Shown here: one piece after another, positions 51,770 to 60,529 of the stretch | Position numbering within the stretch: the stretch's first letter is position 1 | Layout: the number at the start of each line of letters is the position of its first letter | Assembly: GCA_050288165.1 (NCBI GenBank) | Contig: JBNKDG010000006.1 | Coordinates: 186,001-250,000 of the forward strand | Length of the DNA stretch: 64,000 nucleotides | Direction: 5' to 3' | Source of the DNA: JAPHTQ01 sp050288165 | Lineage (GTDB): Bacteria; Pseudomonadota; Gammaproteobacteria; Thiohalomonadales; Thiohalomonadaceae | Notes under the pieces: generated by a model | What the model was told of the DNA's origin: nothing | Databases searched by the model: none | Seen by the model: only the letters and a program-made list of their open reading frames with translations | Program-made: the position numbers and the translations under genes

Positions 51770-51800
51770 TACCCATGGCAGGACAACCTGAGGGAATGCC

Positions 51801-52733
51801 ATGGTTACGCAAGCCAATACCATCGTCGGCATCAAGGCCGTAAGAGATCGTAAGAGCGCTGCGAGCGCTGTACAGAGTCTTGCCCGTCTCGATACACCAC
51901 CGGATACCTTACCGGTCACCACCGCATTACAAACCACGCTTGATCTGCAGGAGATGCTAGTGCTGTTCCGTAAGGAATTGACACAGCATGTGCGTGTGGA
52001 TGGACTGACCTACCGAATGAACATGCTTGGTATCACCGTACAACAGGGAAACAGCGGACGTCACCGGGCATCATACGGCCTCACCTTGCATGCGGAAGAA
52101 CTGGGCGAGATCACCCTGAGCAGCAACAGTCGTTTCTCCGAGCAGGATCTTGCGTTGACCGAATATCTCCTCTGCGCCCTGCTCTACCCGCTACGTAATG
52201 CACTGCGTTATCACGCCGCACTTGAAAACGCCTACGTCGATCCCCTTACCGGCATTCACAACCGTGCTGCACTGGAAGAGGCATTGCCGCGTGAAATCGA
52301 ACTGTCGCGACGACATGGACTGTCACTCACCCTGGCTTTGCTCGATCTTGATCACTTCAAACAGATCAATGATGCACATGGTCATGCTATCGGCGACTGC
52401 GCGCTGCGCCATGCTGCGACACAAACCAGTAATGTACTACGCGCCTCTGATCGCATCTTTCGCTACGGTGGAGAAGAATTTGTCGTACTGCTCAACGCCA
52501 CTGATGAAACAGGCGCCCTGCGTGTCTGCGAAAGAATTCGTGCCGCAGTCAGCGACAAACCGTTTCTCTGCGATGGCAACACCTTAACCGTGAGCACCAG
52601 TATCGGTTTTGCCCGCCTGACGATGGACGATGATCAATACACCCTGTTCGACAAGGCAGACAAGGCGCTCTACAAGGCAAAACGAAAAGGACGTAATCGA
52701 GTGGAGGCGTGGCAATCGACACAGAAAAAATAA
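51801..52733 (+). CDS. Diguanylate cyclase (GGDEF protein)
   Basis: Makes cyclic di-GMP. Of its 310 residues, about 1-135 form a soluble sensor-like region that I do not recognise. The GGDEF domain follows with DPLTGIHNRAALE at about 147, ALLDLDHFKQIND, and GGEEF at 223-227, an active variant. RASD at 214-217 is a good I-site. No membrane segment is present. It stands alone between yciK and a terminator. A sigma-54 promoter lies upstream. Confidence 0.92.
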   Translation: MVTQANTIVGIKAVRDRKSAASAVQSLARLDTPPDTLPVTTALQTTLDLQEMLVLFRKELTQHVRVDGLTYRMNMLGITVQQGNSGRHRASYGLTLHAEELGEITLSSNSRFSEQDLALTEYLLCALLYPLRNALRYHAALENAYVDPLTGIHNRAALEEALPREIELSRRHGLSLTLALLDLDHFKQINDAHGHAIGDCALRHAATQTSNVLRASDRIFRYGGEEFVVLLNATDETGALRVCERIRAAVSDKPFLCDGNTLTVSTSIGFARLTMDDDQYTLFDKADKALYKAKRKGRNRVEAWQSTQKK

Positions 52734-52763
52734 AAAAAGAGGGCGCCTCAGGTGCCCTTTTTT
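52733..52763. terminator. Terminator between the diguanylate cyclase and the deaminase gene
   Basis: GGGCGCC and GGTGCCC form a 7-bp stem (one G-U pair) around TCAG, with an A run before and a T run after, so it can act for the plus strand and probably also for the convergent minus-strand gene. Confidence 0.88.
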
Positions 52764-52770
52764 CCAGCTA

Positions 52771-53238
52771 TCAATATTCCGCTTTATCCTCAAGCGTCTG
52801 CCACAGTGCGAAAACTTCCAACGCCTCATCACGCAGACTCTGGCGCATCGACATTTGCCTGTCGCTCATGCTACGTGAGCACTCTTCGCGAATCAGCACA
52901 TCGTCGAAACCGATCTCAGCCGCATCCGCCGCATCGGCGGCATAGATTACCTTGTCGATATGGGCCCAGTAACAGGCAGACAAACACATCGGACAAGGTT
53001 CGCAGTTAACGTATAGAGTGCAACCTTCCAATGAAAAGGTGTCAAGGTGTTGACAGGCATCGCGGATCGCCTGCACTTCAGCATGAGCAGTGGGATCGTT
53101 ATCCAGGGTGACGCGGTTATGACCGCGACCAACGATCTCACCATCTTTCACGATCACGGCACCGAACGGCCCGCCCCCGCTACGTATCGAGGCTTCGGCC
53201 AGATGAATCGCCTGGCGCAGAAAATCATCGTCTGTCAT
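52771..53238 (-). CDS. Nucleoside/guanine deaminase (CDA family)
   Basis: A zinc deaminase of the CMP/dCMP and guanine deaminase group. I take the ATG at 53238 (155 residues), which has a GGGAGAG site. The zinc motifs are TAHAEVQAI and CEPCPMCLSAC. GPFGAVIVKDGEIVG and the C-terminal DDVLIREECSRS resemble Bacillus GuaD. tRNA adenosine deaminase TadA is a less likely option because of the C-terminal part. It overlaps the EndoIII-like gene stop by four bases. Confidence 0.85.
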   Translation of the reverse strand: MTDDDFLRQAIHLAEASIRSGGGPFGAVIVKDGEIVGRGHNRVTLDNDPTAHAEVQAIRDACQHLDTFSLEGCTLYVNCEPCPMCLSACYWAHIDKVIYAADAADAAEIGFDDVLIREECSRSMSDRQMSMRQSLRDEALEVFALWQTLEDKAEY

Positions 53239-53891
53239 TGCTCTCTCCCGGGACAACGTCGGCTCAATGGACAACCTTTGCAACGCGGTTGCTTTAAGCA
53301 GAAGTACTTGGCATGAATCACGATCAATGCATGCAGTTCATTAAACAGTTTAGTGTGTCGTTTGCCACGACCAAAGTGATCTTCGACGAATTGGCGTAGG
53401 TGCTCATATCCCTCATCACCTTCAATCAAACCCAGACGACTGAATAAGCGTCGGGTATAGGCATCGACAACAAAAACAGGCCGCTCAAAGGCATAGAGCA
53501 GCATATCGTCCGCAGTCTCTGCGCCAACACCGTTTACCGAAAGCAACGCATGGCGCAATGCGCTGGTATCCAGCTTTTGCAGTTCATTAAACCCGCCCTG
53601 CGACCCGTACCAGCGGCAGAAATTCTGCAGTCGTTTTGCCTTGATATTGAAGTAACCGGAAGGACGCAGCCACTTTGCCAATTGTGCCGGTTCTGCATTG
53701 ATGATCGCTTCGACACTGAGGGCATCCGCTTCGCATAGATTGGCGATTGCCTTCTCTACGTTGGTCCAGGCGGTATTCTGAGTGAGGATGGCGCCAACCA
53801 TCACCTCGAAAGGTGTCTCGGCTGGCCACCAGTGTTGCGGGCCGAAGTGATCGAATAGTTTTTGATAGAGCCAATCGAGATCGGCGGGCAT
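53235..53891 (-). CDS. Endonuclease III-like HhH-GPD DNA glycosylase
   Basis: A base-excision repair protein of the EndoIII family. The start at 53891 follows the rluB stop by one base and gives 218 residues, while an upstream start at 53936 would run into rluB. The HhH motif LLSVNGVGAETADDML with catalytic Asp in FVVDAYTRRL is present. The four-Cys iron-sulfur loop (CLKQPRCKGCPLSRRC) is near the end. It is not the standard Nth, because the catalytic Lys position has E (GAETADD). A Methanothermobacter-like mismatch glycosylase subgroup is possible. Confidence 0.85.
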   Translation of the reverse strand: MPADLDWLYQKLFDHFGPQHWWPAETPFEVMVGAILTQNTAWTNVEKAIANLCEADALSVEAIINAEPAQLAKWLRPSGYFNIKAKRLQNFCRWYGSQGGFNELQKLDTSALRHALLSVNGVGAETADDMLLYAFERPVFVVDAYTRRLFSRLGLIEGDEGYEHLRQFVEDHFGRGKRHTKLFNELHALIVIHAKYFCLKQPRCKGCPLSRRCPGREQ

Positions 53892-53892
53892 G

Positions 53893-54735
53893 TTAACGAT
53901 GAGGGTTACGCGCCCTGCGGCTTTGACTGGTGCCATGACGGGTCTTACGCGCCATAGGCTTTTTGTCGCTACGCAGCGGGCGTTTTTTCTCGGTCAATTT
54001 TTCCAGACCGACCGACTGCAGCAGTTTGGAAACATCTTCATCGGAGAGGTAGTCCCAGCGACCCGGTTTGAGCGTACGCGGCATGACGATCGGCCCGTAA
54101 CGCACGCGCAGCAGTCGGCTGACCTTCACCCCCTGCGACTCCCACAGCCGACGCACCTCGCGGTTACGCCCCTCTTCCAGAATGACATGGAACCAGTGGT
54201 TGGCACCTTCGCCGCCGCCGTCACGGATGGAGGTGAAGTGTGCCTCACCATCTTCCAGTTCGACGCCGGTTGAGAGTTTATTGATCACTTCCGCGGGCAC
54301 ATCGCCGAGTATGCGCACCGCATACTCGCGCTCGATGGTATGAGACGGATGCATCAAACGATTGGCCAGTTCGCCATCGTTGGTGAAAAGAAGAAGACCG
54401 GAAGTATTAAGATCGAGACGACCGACCACGATCCAGCGACCATTGGCGATGCGCGGCAGGCGTTCGAAAACCGTGGTGCGACCCTCGTCGTCCGTGCGAC
54501 TGGTCACCTCACCCACCGGCTTGTGATACATCAATACGCGGGTATGACGGCTTTGCAAACGAGTCTTGCTGACCACCTTGCCATCGATGCGGATCACATC
54601 GCTGTCGCTGACCCGTTCGCCCAACGTGACGATGCTACCGTTGACCGAAATACGCCCGGCAGTGATCCAGCCTTCAATTTCGCGGCGTGAACCATAACCG
54701 GCACGGGCCAGAACCTTTTGCAGTTTTTCGCTCAT
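53893..54735 (-). CDS. rluB: 23S rRNA pseudouridine synthase B
   Basis: Modifies U2605 of 23S rRNA. The 280 residues start with an S4 RNA-binding domain (KVLARAGYGSRREIEGWI), then the catalytic Asp in VGRLDLNTSGLLLFTNDGE and the closing EEGRNREVRRLWESQGV. The C-terminal tail (about 245-280) is Lys/Arg rich. It lies downstream of scpB, the usual scpA-scpB-rluB order. Confidence 0.96.
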   Translation of the reverse strand: MSEKLQKVLARAGYGSRREIEGWITAGRISVNGSIVTLGERVSDSDVIRIDGKVVSKTRLQSRHTRVLMYHKPVGEVTSRTDDEGRTTVFERLPRIANGRWIVVGRLDLNTSGLLLFTNDGELANRLMHPSHTIEREYAVRILGDVPAEVINKLSTGVELEDGEAHFTSIRDGGGEGANHWFHVILEEGRNREVRRLWESQGVKVSRLLRVRYGPIVMPRTLKPGRWDYLSDEDVSKLLQSVGLEKLTEKKRPLRSDKKPMARKTRHGTSQSRRARNPHR

Positions 54736-54759
54736 TTAATTTCCTGTGAGCGGCGAATA

Positions 54760-55416
54760 TCAGTATTCAACCGGTTCGAAGTCAGCGCCAATCAGGGCAA
54801 GAGTACGCGCACCACTCTCATCCTGCGGCTTGTGCCCTTCCTCGCCCGGCATACGCAGGTCCAGTTCGGCATTGAGCTTGTCGATGTCGCGCAGTTCCGC
54901 CAGGGTCGGCAGGTCATCAAGAGTCTTGAGATTAAAGTAATCGAGGAATTCACGGGTCGAGGCGTACATGGCCGGTTTGCCCGGTACGTCGCGGTGACCG
55001 ACGATGCGCACCCAGCCGCGTTCCAGCAGGGTCTTCATGATGCTGGAGCTGACCGCAACGCCGCGGATATCTTCGATCTCGGCGCGGGTGATCGGCTGGC
55101 GATAGGCAACCAGTGCCAGCGTCTCCAGCAGAGCGCGTGAATAACGCGGCGCGCGCTCTTCCCACAGACGCGACACCCAACGGGAAACGTCGGTACGTGC
55201 CTGGAAGCGGAAACCACGGCTCACCTCTTTCAGTTCGATGCCGCGCCCTTCGCACTCCTGTTGCAGGGTGTTAATCACCTCTTTCACCTGATCGCGCTCG
55301 GGCTGTTCATCTTCTTCGAACAGTGCCAGCAGGCGATCAATGTTCAGCGGTTCGCTGGAAGCGAACAGCGCCGATTCGATAATGTTCTTCAGTTTTTGTG
55401 TATCGGGAAATGGCAT
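54760..55416 (-). CDS. scpB: Segregation and condensation protein B
   Basis: Kleisin-interacting partner of SMC-ScpA in chromosome condensation. The 218-residue protein has two winged-helix domains, seen in the family signatures IIESALFASSEPLNIDRLL and LALVAYRQPITRAEIEDIRGVAVSS, and ends in an acidic tail. It follows scpA by 20 bases and precedes rluB. No smc gene is in the window. Confidence 0.96.
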   Translation of the reverse strand: MPFPDTQKLKNIIESALFASSEPLNIDRLLALFEEDEQPERDQVKEVINTLQQECEGRGIELKEVSRGFRFQARTDVSRWVSRLWEERAPRYSRALLETLALVAYRQPITRAEIEDIRGVAVSSSIMKTLLERGWVRIVGHRDVPGKPAMYASTREFLDYFNLKTLDDLPTLAELRDIDKLNAELDLRMPGEEGHKPQDESGARTLALIGADFEPVEY

Positions 55417-55436
55417 GCAGAGAGTCCTTACGCCGG

Positions 55437-56261
55437 TCAGCTTTCGCTGCCGACCGCCTTAACATGAATAACGCCGAACGGCTCGGTCTGGATCAGCTCA
55501 ATCATCGACTGCTTCAACAGTTCCAGCACCGCCATCAAACTGACCACCACACCACGCTTACCCTCTTCCACGGTAAACAGGGTGGTGAAATCGATAAAGC
55601 TGTCCGGTTTGATTTTTTCCAGAATCTGCGACATCCGCTCACGGATCGAGAGCGGTTCACGGGAGATCTGATGGTGGGCGAACATCTCGGCGCGACGCAT
55701 CACATCGGTCAGCGCCAGCAGCAGTTCACGCAGCTCCACTTCCGGCTGCGGTCTTTCACTCTTCTTGTCCGGTGTGGCGATGGTGGCGGTAAAGGTATCG
55801 CGCCCTTCACGCGGCAGTTCATCGATCTCCTCGGCGGCCTGCTTGTAACGCTCGTACTCCTGCAGGCGGCGGATCAGTTCGGCACGAGGGTCATCCTCGT
55901 CACCCTCCTCCGATACCGGGCGCGGCAGCAACATACGCGACTTAATCTCCGCCAGCATCGCCGCCATCACCAGATATTCACCGGCCAGTTCCAGTTGCAG
56001 GTCCTTCATGATCTCCACGTAGTCCATGTACTGGCGGGTAATCTCGGCGATGGGGATATTGAGGATATCCAGGTTCTGCCGCTTGATCAGATAGAGCAGC
56101 AGGTCCAGCGGCCCCTCGAAGGCCTCAAGGAACACCTCCAGCGCCTGCGGCGGGATGTAGAGATCCTTGGGCAGTTCGGTCATCGGCTCGCCAAGCACCA
56201 TGGCGAAGGGCATCTCCTCCTGCTGCGGTGCGACGGCGGGGTGTTCGGCAATTTCGCTCAT
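55437..56261 (-). CDS. scpA: Segregation and condensation protein A
   Basis: The kleisin of the SMC-ScpAB condensin. I choose the ATG at 56261 (274 residues), with an AGGA ribosome site six bases upstream. A TTG at 56276 would add five residues and abut trpS. The N-terminal SMC-binding FEGPLDLLLYLIKRQNLDILNIPIA is diagnostic, followed by MAAMLAEIKSRMLLP and the C-terminal winged helix. scpB follows. Confidence 0.96.
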   Translation of the reverse strand: MSEIAEHPAVAPQQEEMPFAMVLGEPMTELPKDLYIPPQALEVFLEAFEGPLDLLLYLIKRQNLDILNIPIAEITRQYMDYVEIMKDLQLELAGEYLVMAAMLAEIKSRMLLPRPVSEEGDEDDPRAELIRRLQEYERYKQAAEEIDELPREGRDTFTATIATPDKKSERPQPEVELRELLLALTDVMRRAEMFAHHQISREPLSIRERMSQILEKIKPDSFIDFTTLFTVEEGKRGVVVSLMAVLELLKQSMIELIQTEPFGVIHVKAVGSES

Positions 56262-56276
56262 AATGTCCTGTGGCAA

Positions 56277-57491
56277 TTAACTGTAATTGAGGCCGATGGC
56301 GGCGCGCACTTCTTTCAGGGTTTCGCGGGCCGCATCGCGGGCCTCTTCGGTGCCCTCGGTAATGATATTACGAACCAGCTGCGGCTGCGCGATAAACTCC
56401 CGCGCCCGCTCATGGATTGGCACCAGTTCAGCCTGCACCGCCTCGATCACCGGCTGTTTGCAGTCGAGACAGCCGATACCGGCGCTACGGCACCCTTCCT
56501 GCACCCAACTCTGCACCTCTTCATTGGTGTAGACCTGATGCAGTTGCCACACCGGACATTTGGCCGGGTCGCCCGGATCGGTACGGCGTACGCGCGCCGG
56601 GTCGGTCGGCATGGTACGCAGCTTCTGCTCCACATCCTTCGGATCCTCGCGCAGGGCGATGGTATTGCCGTAGGACTTGGACATCTTCTGCCCGTCCAGG
56701 CCCGGCATGCGAGAGGCCTCGGTGAGCATCGCGTCCAGTTCGACCAGGATCATCTTGCCGCCGCCTTCCAGGTAACCGAACAGCCGTTCGCGGTCACCCA
56801 GGGTAATGTTGGCCTGGCTCTCCAGCAGCGCCCGCGCCGTCGCCAGCGCCTCATGGTCGCCCTGCTCCTGGTAGGCCTTGCGCAGGTTGGCGTAGAGCTT
56901 GGCGTTCTTCTTGCCCATCTTCTTGATCGCCGCTTCGGCCTTCTCCTCGAAGCCCGGCTCACGGCCATAGAGATGGTTAAAGCGGCGCGCCACCTCACGG
57001 GTCAGCTCGACGTGGACCACCTGGTCCTCGCCCACCGGTACCTGGGTGGCACGGTAGATCAGGATATCCGCGCTCTGTAGCAGCGGATAGCCAAGGAAGC
57101 CGTAGGTGGCCAGGTCTTTCTCTTTCAGTTTCTCCTGTTGATCCTTGTAGGTCGGTACCCGCTCCAGCCAGCCCAGCGGGGTCATCATCGACAGCAGCAG
57201 GTGCAGCTCCGCGTGCTCCGGTACCTGGGACTGAATAAACAACCGCGCAGAGCCCGGATTGATCCCGGCCGCCAGCCAGTCGATCACCATCTCCCAGACA
57301 TTGTTGGCGATGATGCCACTGTTGTCGTATTCGGTGGTCAGGGCGTGCCAGTCGGCGACGAAGAAGAAGCACTCGTATTCGTGTTGCAGCTTGAGCCAGT
57401 TCTTCAATACACCGTGGTAGTGACCGAGGTGCAGTTTGCCGGTGGGGCGCATGCCGGAGAGCACGCGCTGGTTCTGTGCAGGCAGGTTCAA
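56277..57491 (-). CDS. trpS: Tryptophanyl-tRNA synthetase
   Basis: Charges tRNA(Trp). The 404 residues are longer than the 334 of E. coli TrpS, as in a family form seen in many beta- and gammaproteobacteria. The HIGH-type motif is GKLHLGHYHGVL at about 18, and KMSKS is QKMSKSYGN. The C-terminal part (HQVYTNEEVQSW, GCLDCKQ) is the longer tail. It lies between the M50 protease gene and scpA. Confidence 0.96.
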   Translation of the reverse strand: MNLPAQNQRVLSGMRPTGKLHLGHYHGVLKNWLKLQHEYECFFFVADWHALTTEYDNSGIIANNVWEMVIDWLAAGINPGSARLFIQSQVPEHAELHLLLSMMTPLGWLERVPTYKDQQEKLKEKDLATYGFLGYPLLQSADILIYRATQVPVGEDQVVHVELTREVARRFNHLYGREPGFEEKAEAAIKKMGKKNAKLYANLRKAYQEQGDHEALATARALLESQANITLGDRERLFGYLEGGGKMILVELDAMLTEASRMPGLDGQKMSKSYGNTIALREDPKDVEQKLRTMPTDPARVRRTDPGDPAKCPVWQLHQVYTNEEVQSWVQEGCRSAGIGCLDCKQPVIEAVQAELVPIHERAREFIAQPQLVRNIITEGTEEARDAARETLKEVRAAIGLNYS

Positions 57492-57500
57492 GGTTTCTCC

Positions 57501-58196
57501 CTATCTCAACAAGGTAACAAGCAGGTACATCATGGTCTCCTCATCCAGCCCGGCCAGCGGGACCAGGACGGAAAGGAGCAAGGTTATCAGAGGCCAGAGG
57601 ATTTTCCCCAACATCCCGGTAATCAGCAAGACCACAAGGATGGGAAAACCGTAGGGTTCGATTTTGCCATATTGCCAGGAGAGGCGCGGCGGCAGCAGGG
57701 AACTGGCCACGCGCCCGCCGTCCAGCGGCGGCAGCGGAAAGAGGTTGAGCATCATCAACACGGCGTTGACGAACATACCGGCGACGCCCACATAGACCAC
57801 GAACATTGTCCAGCCTTCGCTGGCCGAGCCCATCAGCGTCGCCAGCCGTACCACCACGGCCCAGAGCATCGCCATCAACAGATTGGAGAGCGGCCCGGCG
57901 GCGGCCACCCAGGCCATATCGCGGCGGGGATGCTTCAGGTTCTCCCAGGTGATCGGCACCGGCTTGGCCCAGCCGAAGAGAAAACCGCCGATCATCAGCA
58001 ATATCCCCGGAACCAGGATGGTGCCGATAGGATCGATATGCTTGATCGGGTTGAGGGTCAGGCGCCCTAGCATCTTCGCCGTGGGGTCGCCAAAGCGCAG
58101 CGCCATCCAGCCGTGGGCGGTCTCGTGTACGGTGATCGCAAACAGCACGGGGATCACCCACACCGCCACCCGCTGCATCGTGTTCAGTTCTTCCAT
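57501..58196 (-). CDS. Site-2 protease family (M50) zinc metallopeptidase
   Basis: An inner-membrane protein with four to five hydrophobic segments. I use the ATG at 58196 (231 residues), because the upstream frame is unconserved. The zinc motif HETAH is in ITVHETAHGWMALRFGD, and the third ligand site is in NLFPLPPLDGGRV. Family members cleave membrane-embedded peptides. The target here is unknown. It sits between trpS and yciO on the same strand. Confidence 0.9.
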   Translation of the reverse strand: MEELNTMQRVAVWVIPVLFAITVHETAHGWMALRFGDPTAKMLGRLTLNPIKHIDPIGTILVPGILLMIGGFLFGWAKPVPITWENLKHPRRDMAWVAAAGPLSNLLMAMLWAVVVRLATLMGSASEGWTMFVVYVGVAGMFVNAVLMMLNLFPLPPLDGGRVASSLLPPRLSWQYGKIEPYGFPILVVLLITGMLGKILWPLITLLLSVLVPLAGLDEETMMYLLVTLLR

Positions 58197-58227
58197 CGCG
58201 CGAGTATACCCGTTACGTCCCCGTCCC

Positions 58228-58848
58228 TCACGCCTCAAACGGCGATGGGTCGCCCAAACCACGGCGCACCACCTCCGGCACGTCGCCGGTCAGGTCGACC
58301 ACGGTGGTCGGCTCGAAGCCGCCATAGCCACCGTCGATGATCAGGTCGACCGCATGTTCCAGACTCTGGCGGATCTCGTAGGGGTCCGATTCCGGGATCG
58401 TTTCACCGGGCATAATCAGGGTGGTGCTCATCAGCGGCTCACCGATGCCGTCGAGCAGCGCCTGGACGATGTTGTTCTCGGGTACGCGGATGCCGATGGT
58501 CTTGCGGCGGCTCTGCAGGCGGCGCGGCACCTCACGGGTCGCGTCCAATATAAAGGTGTAGGCCCCCGGGGTACTCGCCTTGAGCAGGCGGTAGGTGGTG
58601 TTGTCCACCTTGGCGTAGGTGCTGATCTCGGAGAGATCACGGCAAACCAGGGTGAAATTGTGGCGGTCGTCGAGGCGGCGGATGGCGCAGATGCGCTCCA
58701 GCGCCTGCTTGTTCTCAATCTGGCAGCCTAGGGCGTAACCGGAGTCGGTGGGATAGACGATGACCGCCCCCTCGCGCAGCATCTGCACCGCCTGGTCGAT
58801 CAGGCGTTTCTGGGGATTATCCGGGTGGATCTGGAAGAACTGGCTCAT
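58228..58848 (-). CDS. yciO: YciO (YrdC/Sua5-domain protein)
   Basis: A 206-residue protein of the YrdC/Sua5/YciO fold, which binds nucleotides and RNA. The ATG at 58848 begins MSQFFQIHPDNPQKRLIDQA, matching E. coli YciO end to end and in length. VIVYPTDSGYALGCQI and the RRKTIGIRVP segment are conserved. TsaC/TsaC2 makes threonylcarbamoyl-AMP for tRNA. YciO is a relative whose tRNA role is less established. The neighbouring rnm gene is upstream. Confidence 0.93.
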   Translation of the reverse strand: MSQFFQIHPDNPQKRLIDQAVQMLREGAVIVYPTDSGYALGCQIENKQALERICAIRRLDDRHNFTLVCRDLSEISTYAKVDNTTYRLLKASTPGAYTFILDATREVPRRLQSRRKTIGIRVPENNIVQALLDGIGEPLMSTTLIMPGETIPESDPYEIRQSLEHAVDLIIDGGYGGFEPTTVVDLTGDVPEVVRRGLGDPSPFEA

Positions 58849-58877
58849 AGGGGTTATGGGTTCGTGATCGAGTGACA

Positions 58878-59744
58878 TTAACCGGCCGCACATTTTGGCG
58901 CATTGGTGGATGCAGGCCAATCATGCCATATGGGACGACAACCGTCGGGCAGCCGTTCCAGCCGTCCCAGTTCCACCCAGGGATTCTCCGGGCCGTGATA
59001 GTCGGAACCGGCAGAGGCCAGCAGACCGAATTTGTTGGCCAGTTGCGCCATGCTGAAGTTGTCGCCGCGGCTGTGGCTGCCGGAGACCACCTCCAGCCCG
59101 TCACCGCCCAGCTCGACGAACTCACCCAACATCTTGCGCCGCTTGGTGGCGGTCATTTTGTAACGTGCTGGATGGGCAACAACTATCTGCCCGCCGGCGC
59201 TGTGAACCCAGTTGACCGCATCTTCCAGACTGGCCCATTCACCCGAGACATAGCCGGGCTTGTTGGGTTTGAGGAAGCGCTTGAAGACATCGCGCACGGT
59301 CGCGGCATGGCCCTGCGCCACCAGAAAGCGGGCGAAGTGGGTGCGGCTGACGATACGCCCCTTGGCCAGGGCACGTGCCGCCTCCCAGGCGCCGTCGATA
59401 CCGTGTTTGGCCAGACGACGTCCCATCTCCTCGGCACGCCAGTCGCGGAATTCCCTTAGTTTTTCCAGACCTTTACGCAGCGGGGAACTGTCAGGGTCGA
59501 TCTGTAGTCCCACCACGTGAACTGTCTGTCCGCTCCAGCTCACCGAGATTTCGACGCCGGACACCAGTTCGATACCGGCACGGCAAGCAGCCTTACGTGC
59601 CTCGGCGATACCGCTGGTCTCATCGTGGTCAGTCAACGCCAGCACGTCGACCCCTGCCGCGGCGGCACGGTTTACCAGCTCCGTCGGCGTCAGGGTACCG
59701 TCAGAGGCGAGTGAGTGACTGTGAAGATCGTAGTGTCGATTCAT
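58878..59744 (-). CDS. rnm: PHP-domain 5'-3' exoribonuclease RNase AM (YciV/TrpH)
   Basis: A metal-dependent phosphoesterase of the PHP family that trims 5' ends of RNA such as 5S and 23S precursors in E. coli, and acts on pAp. I use the ATG at 59744 (288 residues; E. coli is 293). An upstream GTG at 59753 is possible. The PHP motifs are YDLHSHSLASDGTLTPTELV and LALTDHDETSGIAEAR. GFRRYYV-like active residues occur in VVAHPARYK and GSDYHGPENP. It lies upstream of yciO, as in E. coli. Confidence 0.92.
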   Translation of the reverse strand: MNRHYDLHSHSLASDGTLTPTELVNRAAAAGVDVLALTDHDETSGIAEARKAACRAGIELVSGVEISVSWSGQTVHVVGLQIDPDSSPLRKGLEKLREFRDWRAEEMGRRLAKHGIDGAWEAARALAKGRIVSRTHFARFLVAQGHAATVRDVFKRFLKPNKPGYVSGEWASLEDAVNWVHSAGGQIVVAHPARYKMTATKRRKMLGEFVELGGDGLEVVSGSHSRGDNFSMAQLANKFGLLASAGSDYHGPENPWVELGRLERLPDGCRPIWHDWPASTNAPKCAAG

Positions 59745-59869
59745 AGGGCGCACATTGTAGCTGATTTTAAGACTTTATTGCCGGTTCCGTTCACTGCCCA
59801 TGCTGGTATAGATATGGTAGATTGACGGGCCAATATAAATAGGACAACCGGGGTTATTACTTTCCATTC

Positions 59870-60526
59870 ATGAAATTTCTGTTCGATCTACTGCCCGTCA
59901 TCCTGTTCTTCATCGCCTATAAGGTCTACGGGATTTACCCCGCTATTGTGGTGATTATGGTCGCCACCGGCATACAGGTTGGTGTGAGCTGGATACGCCA
60001 CCGCAAGGTGGAGAAGATGCACCTGATCACCCTGGTACTGGTCGTGGTGTTGGGCGGCGCCACGCTGCTGTTGCAGGACAAGGCCTTCTTCATGTGGAAA
60101 CCGAGTGTGGTCAACTGGCTCTTCGCCCTCGCCTTTCTCGGCAGCCATTTCGTCGGGCAGCGCAAGACGCTGGTGGAAAGAATGATGTCCCAGGCGATCG
60201 AGGCACCGGCACAGGTCTGGACCCGCCTCAATATCAGCTGGATTCTGTTTTTCGTCTTAATGGGTTTGGCCAACCTCTATGTCGCCAATTTCTTTTTCGA
60301 GGCCAACGCGGCGTTGACCGCTGCTGCCGGAAGTATCGTGGATCTTGAAACCTGTGAAGCCAAGCTCAGTGGCGATCTGCTGCAGCTCTGTATGCGCGCC
60401 AAAGAGAGCGAATCCAACTGGGTCGATTTTAAACTCTACGGCATGATGGGACTGACCTTCGCCTTCGTCATCGCCCAGGCCTTCTATCTTGCCCGCTATG
60501 TCCAGCAGGAAACGGAAACCGAATAA
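59870..60526 (+). CDS. yciB: Septation protein A/inner membrane protein YciB, with insertion
   Basis: An inner-membrane protein with five hydrophobic segments, linked to cell division and envelope synthesis in E. coli and Shigella. KFLFDLLPVILFFIAYKVYGIYPA and KPSVVNWLFALAFLGSHFVGQ are family signatures. The 218 residues exceed the usual 180 because about 40 extra residues, with two Cys in DLETCEAKLSGDLLQLC, lie in the loop before NWVDFKLYGMMGL. The yciI gene follows after three bases. Confidence 0.93.
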   Translation: MKFLFDLLPVILFFIAYKVYGIYPAIVVIMVATGIQVGVSWIRHRKVEKMHLITLVLVVVLGGATLLLQDKAFFMWKPSVVNWLFALAFLGSHFVGQRKTLVERMMSQAIEAPAQVWTRLNISWILFFVLMGLANLYVANFFFEANAALTAAAGSIVDLETCEAKLSGDLLQLCMRAKESESNWVDFKLYGMMGLTFAFVIAQAFYLARYVQQETETE

Positions 60527-60529
60527 ACC

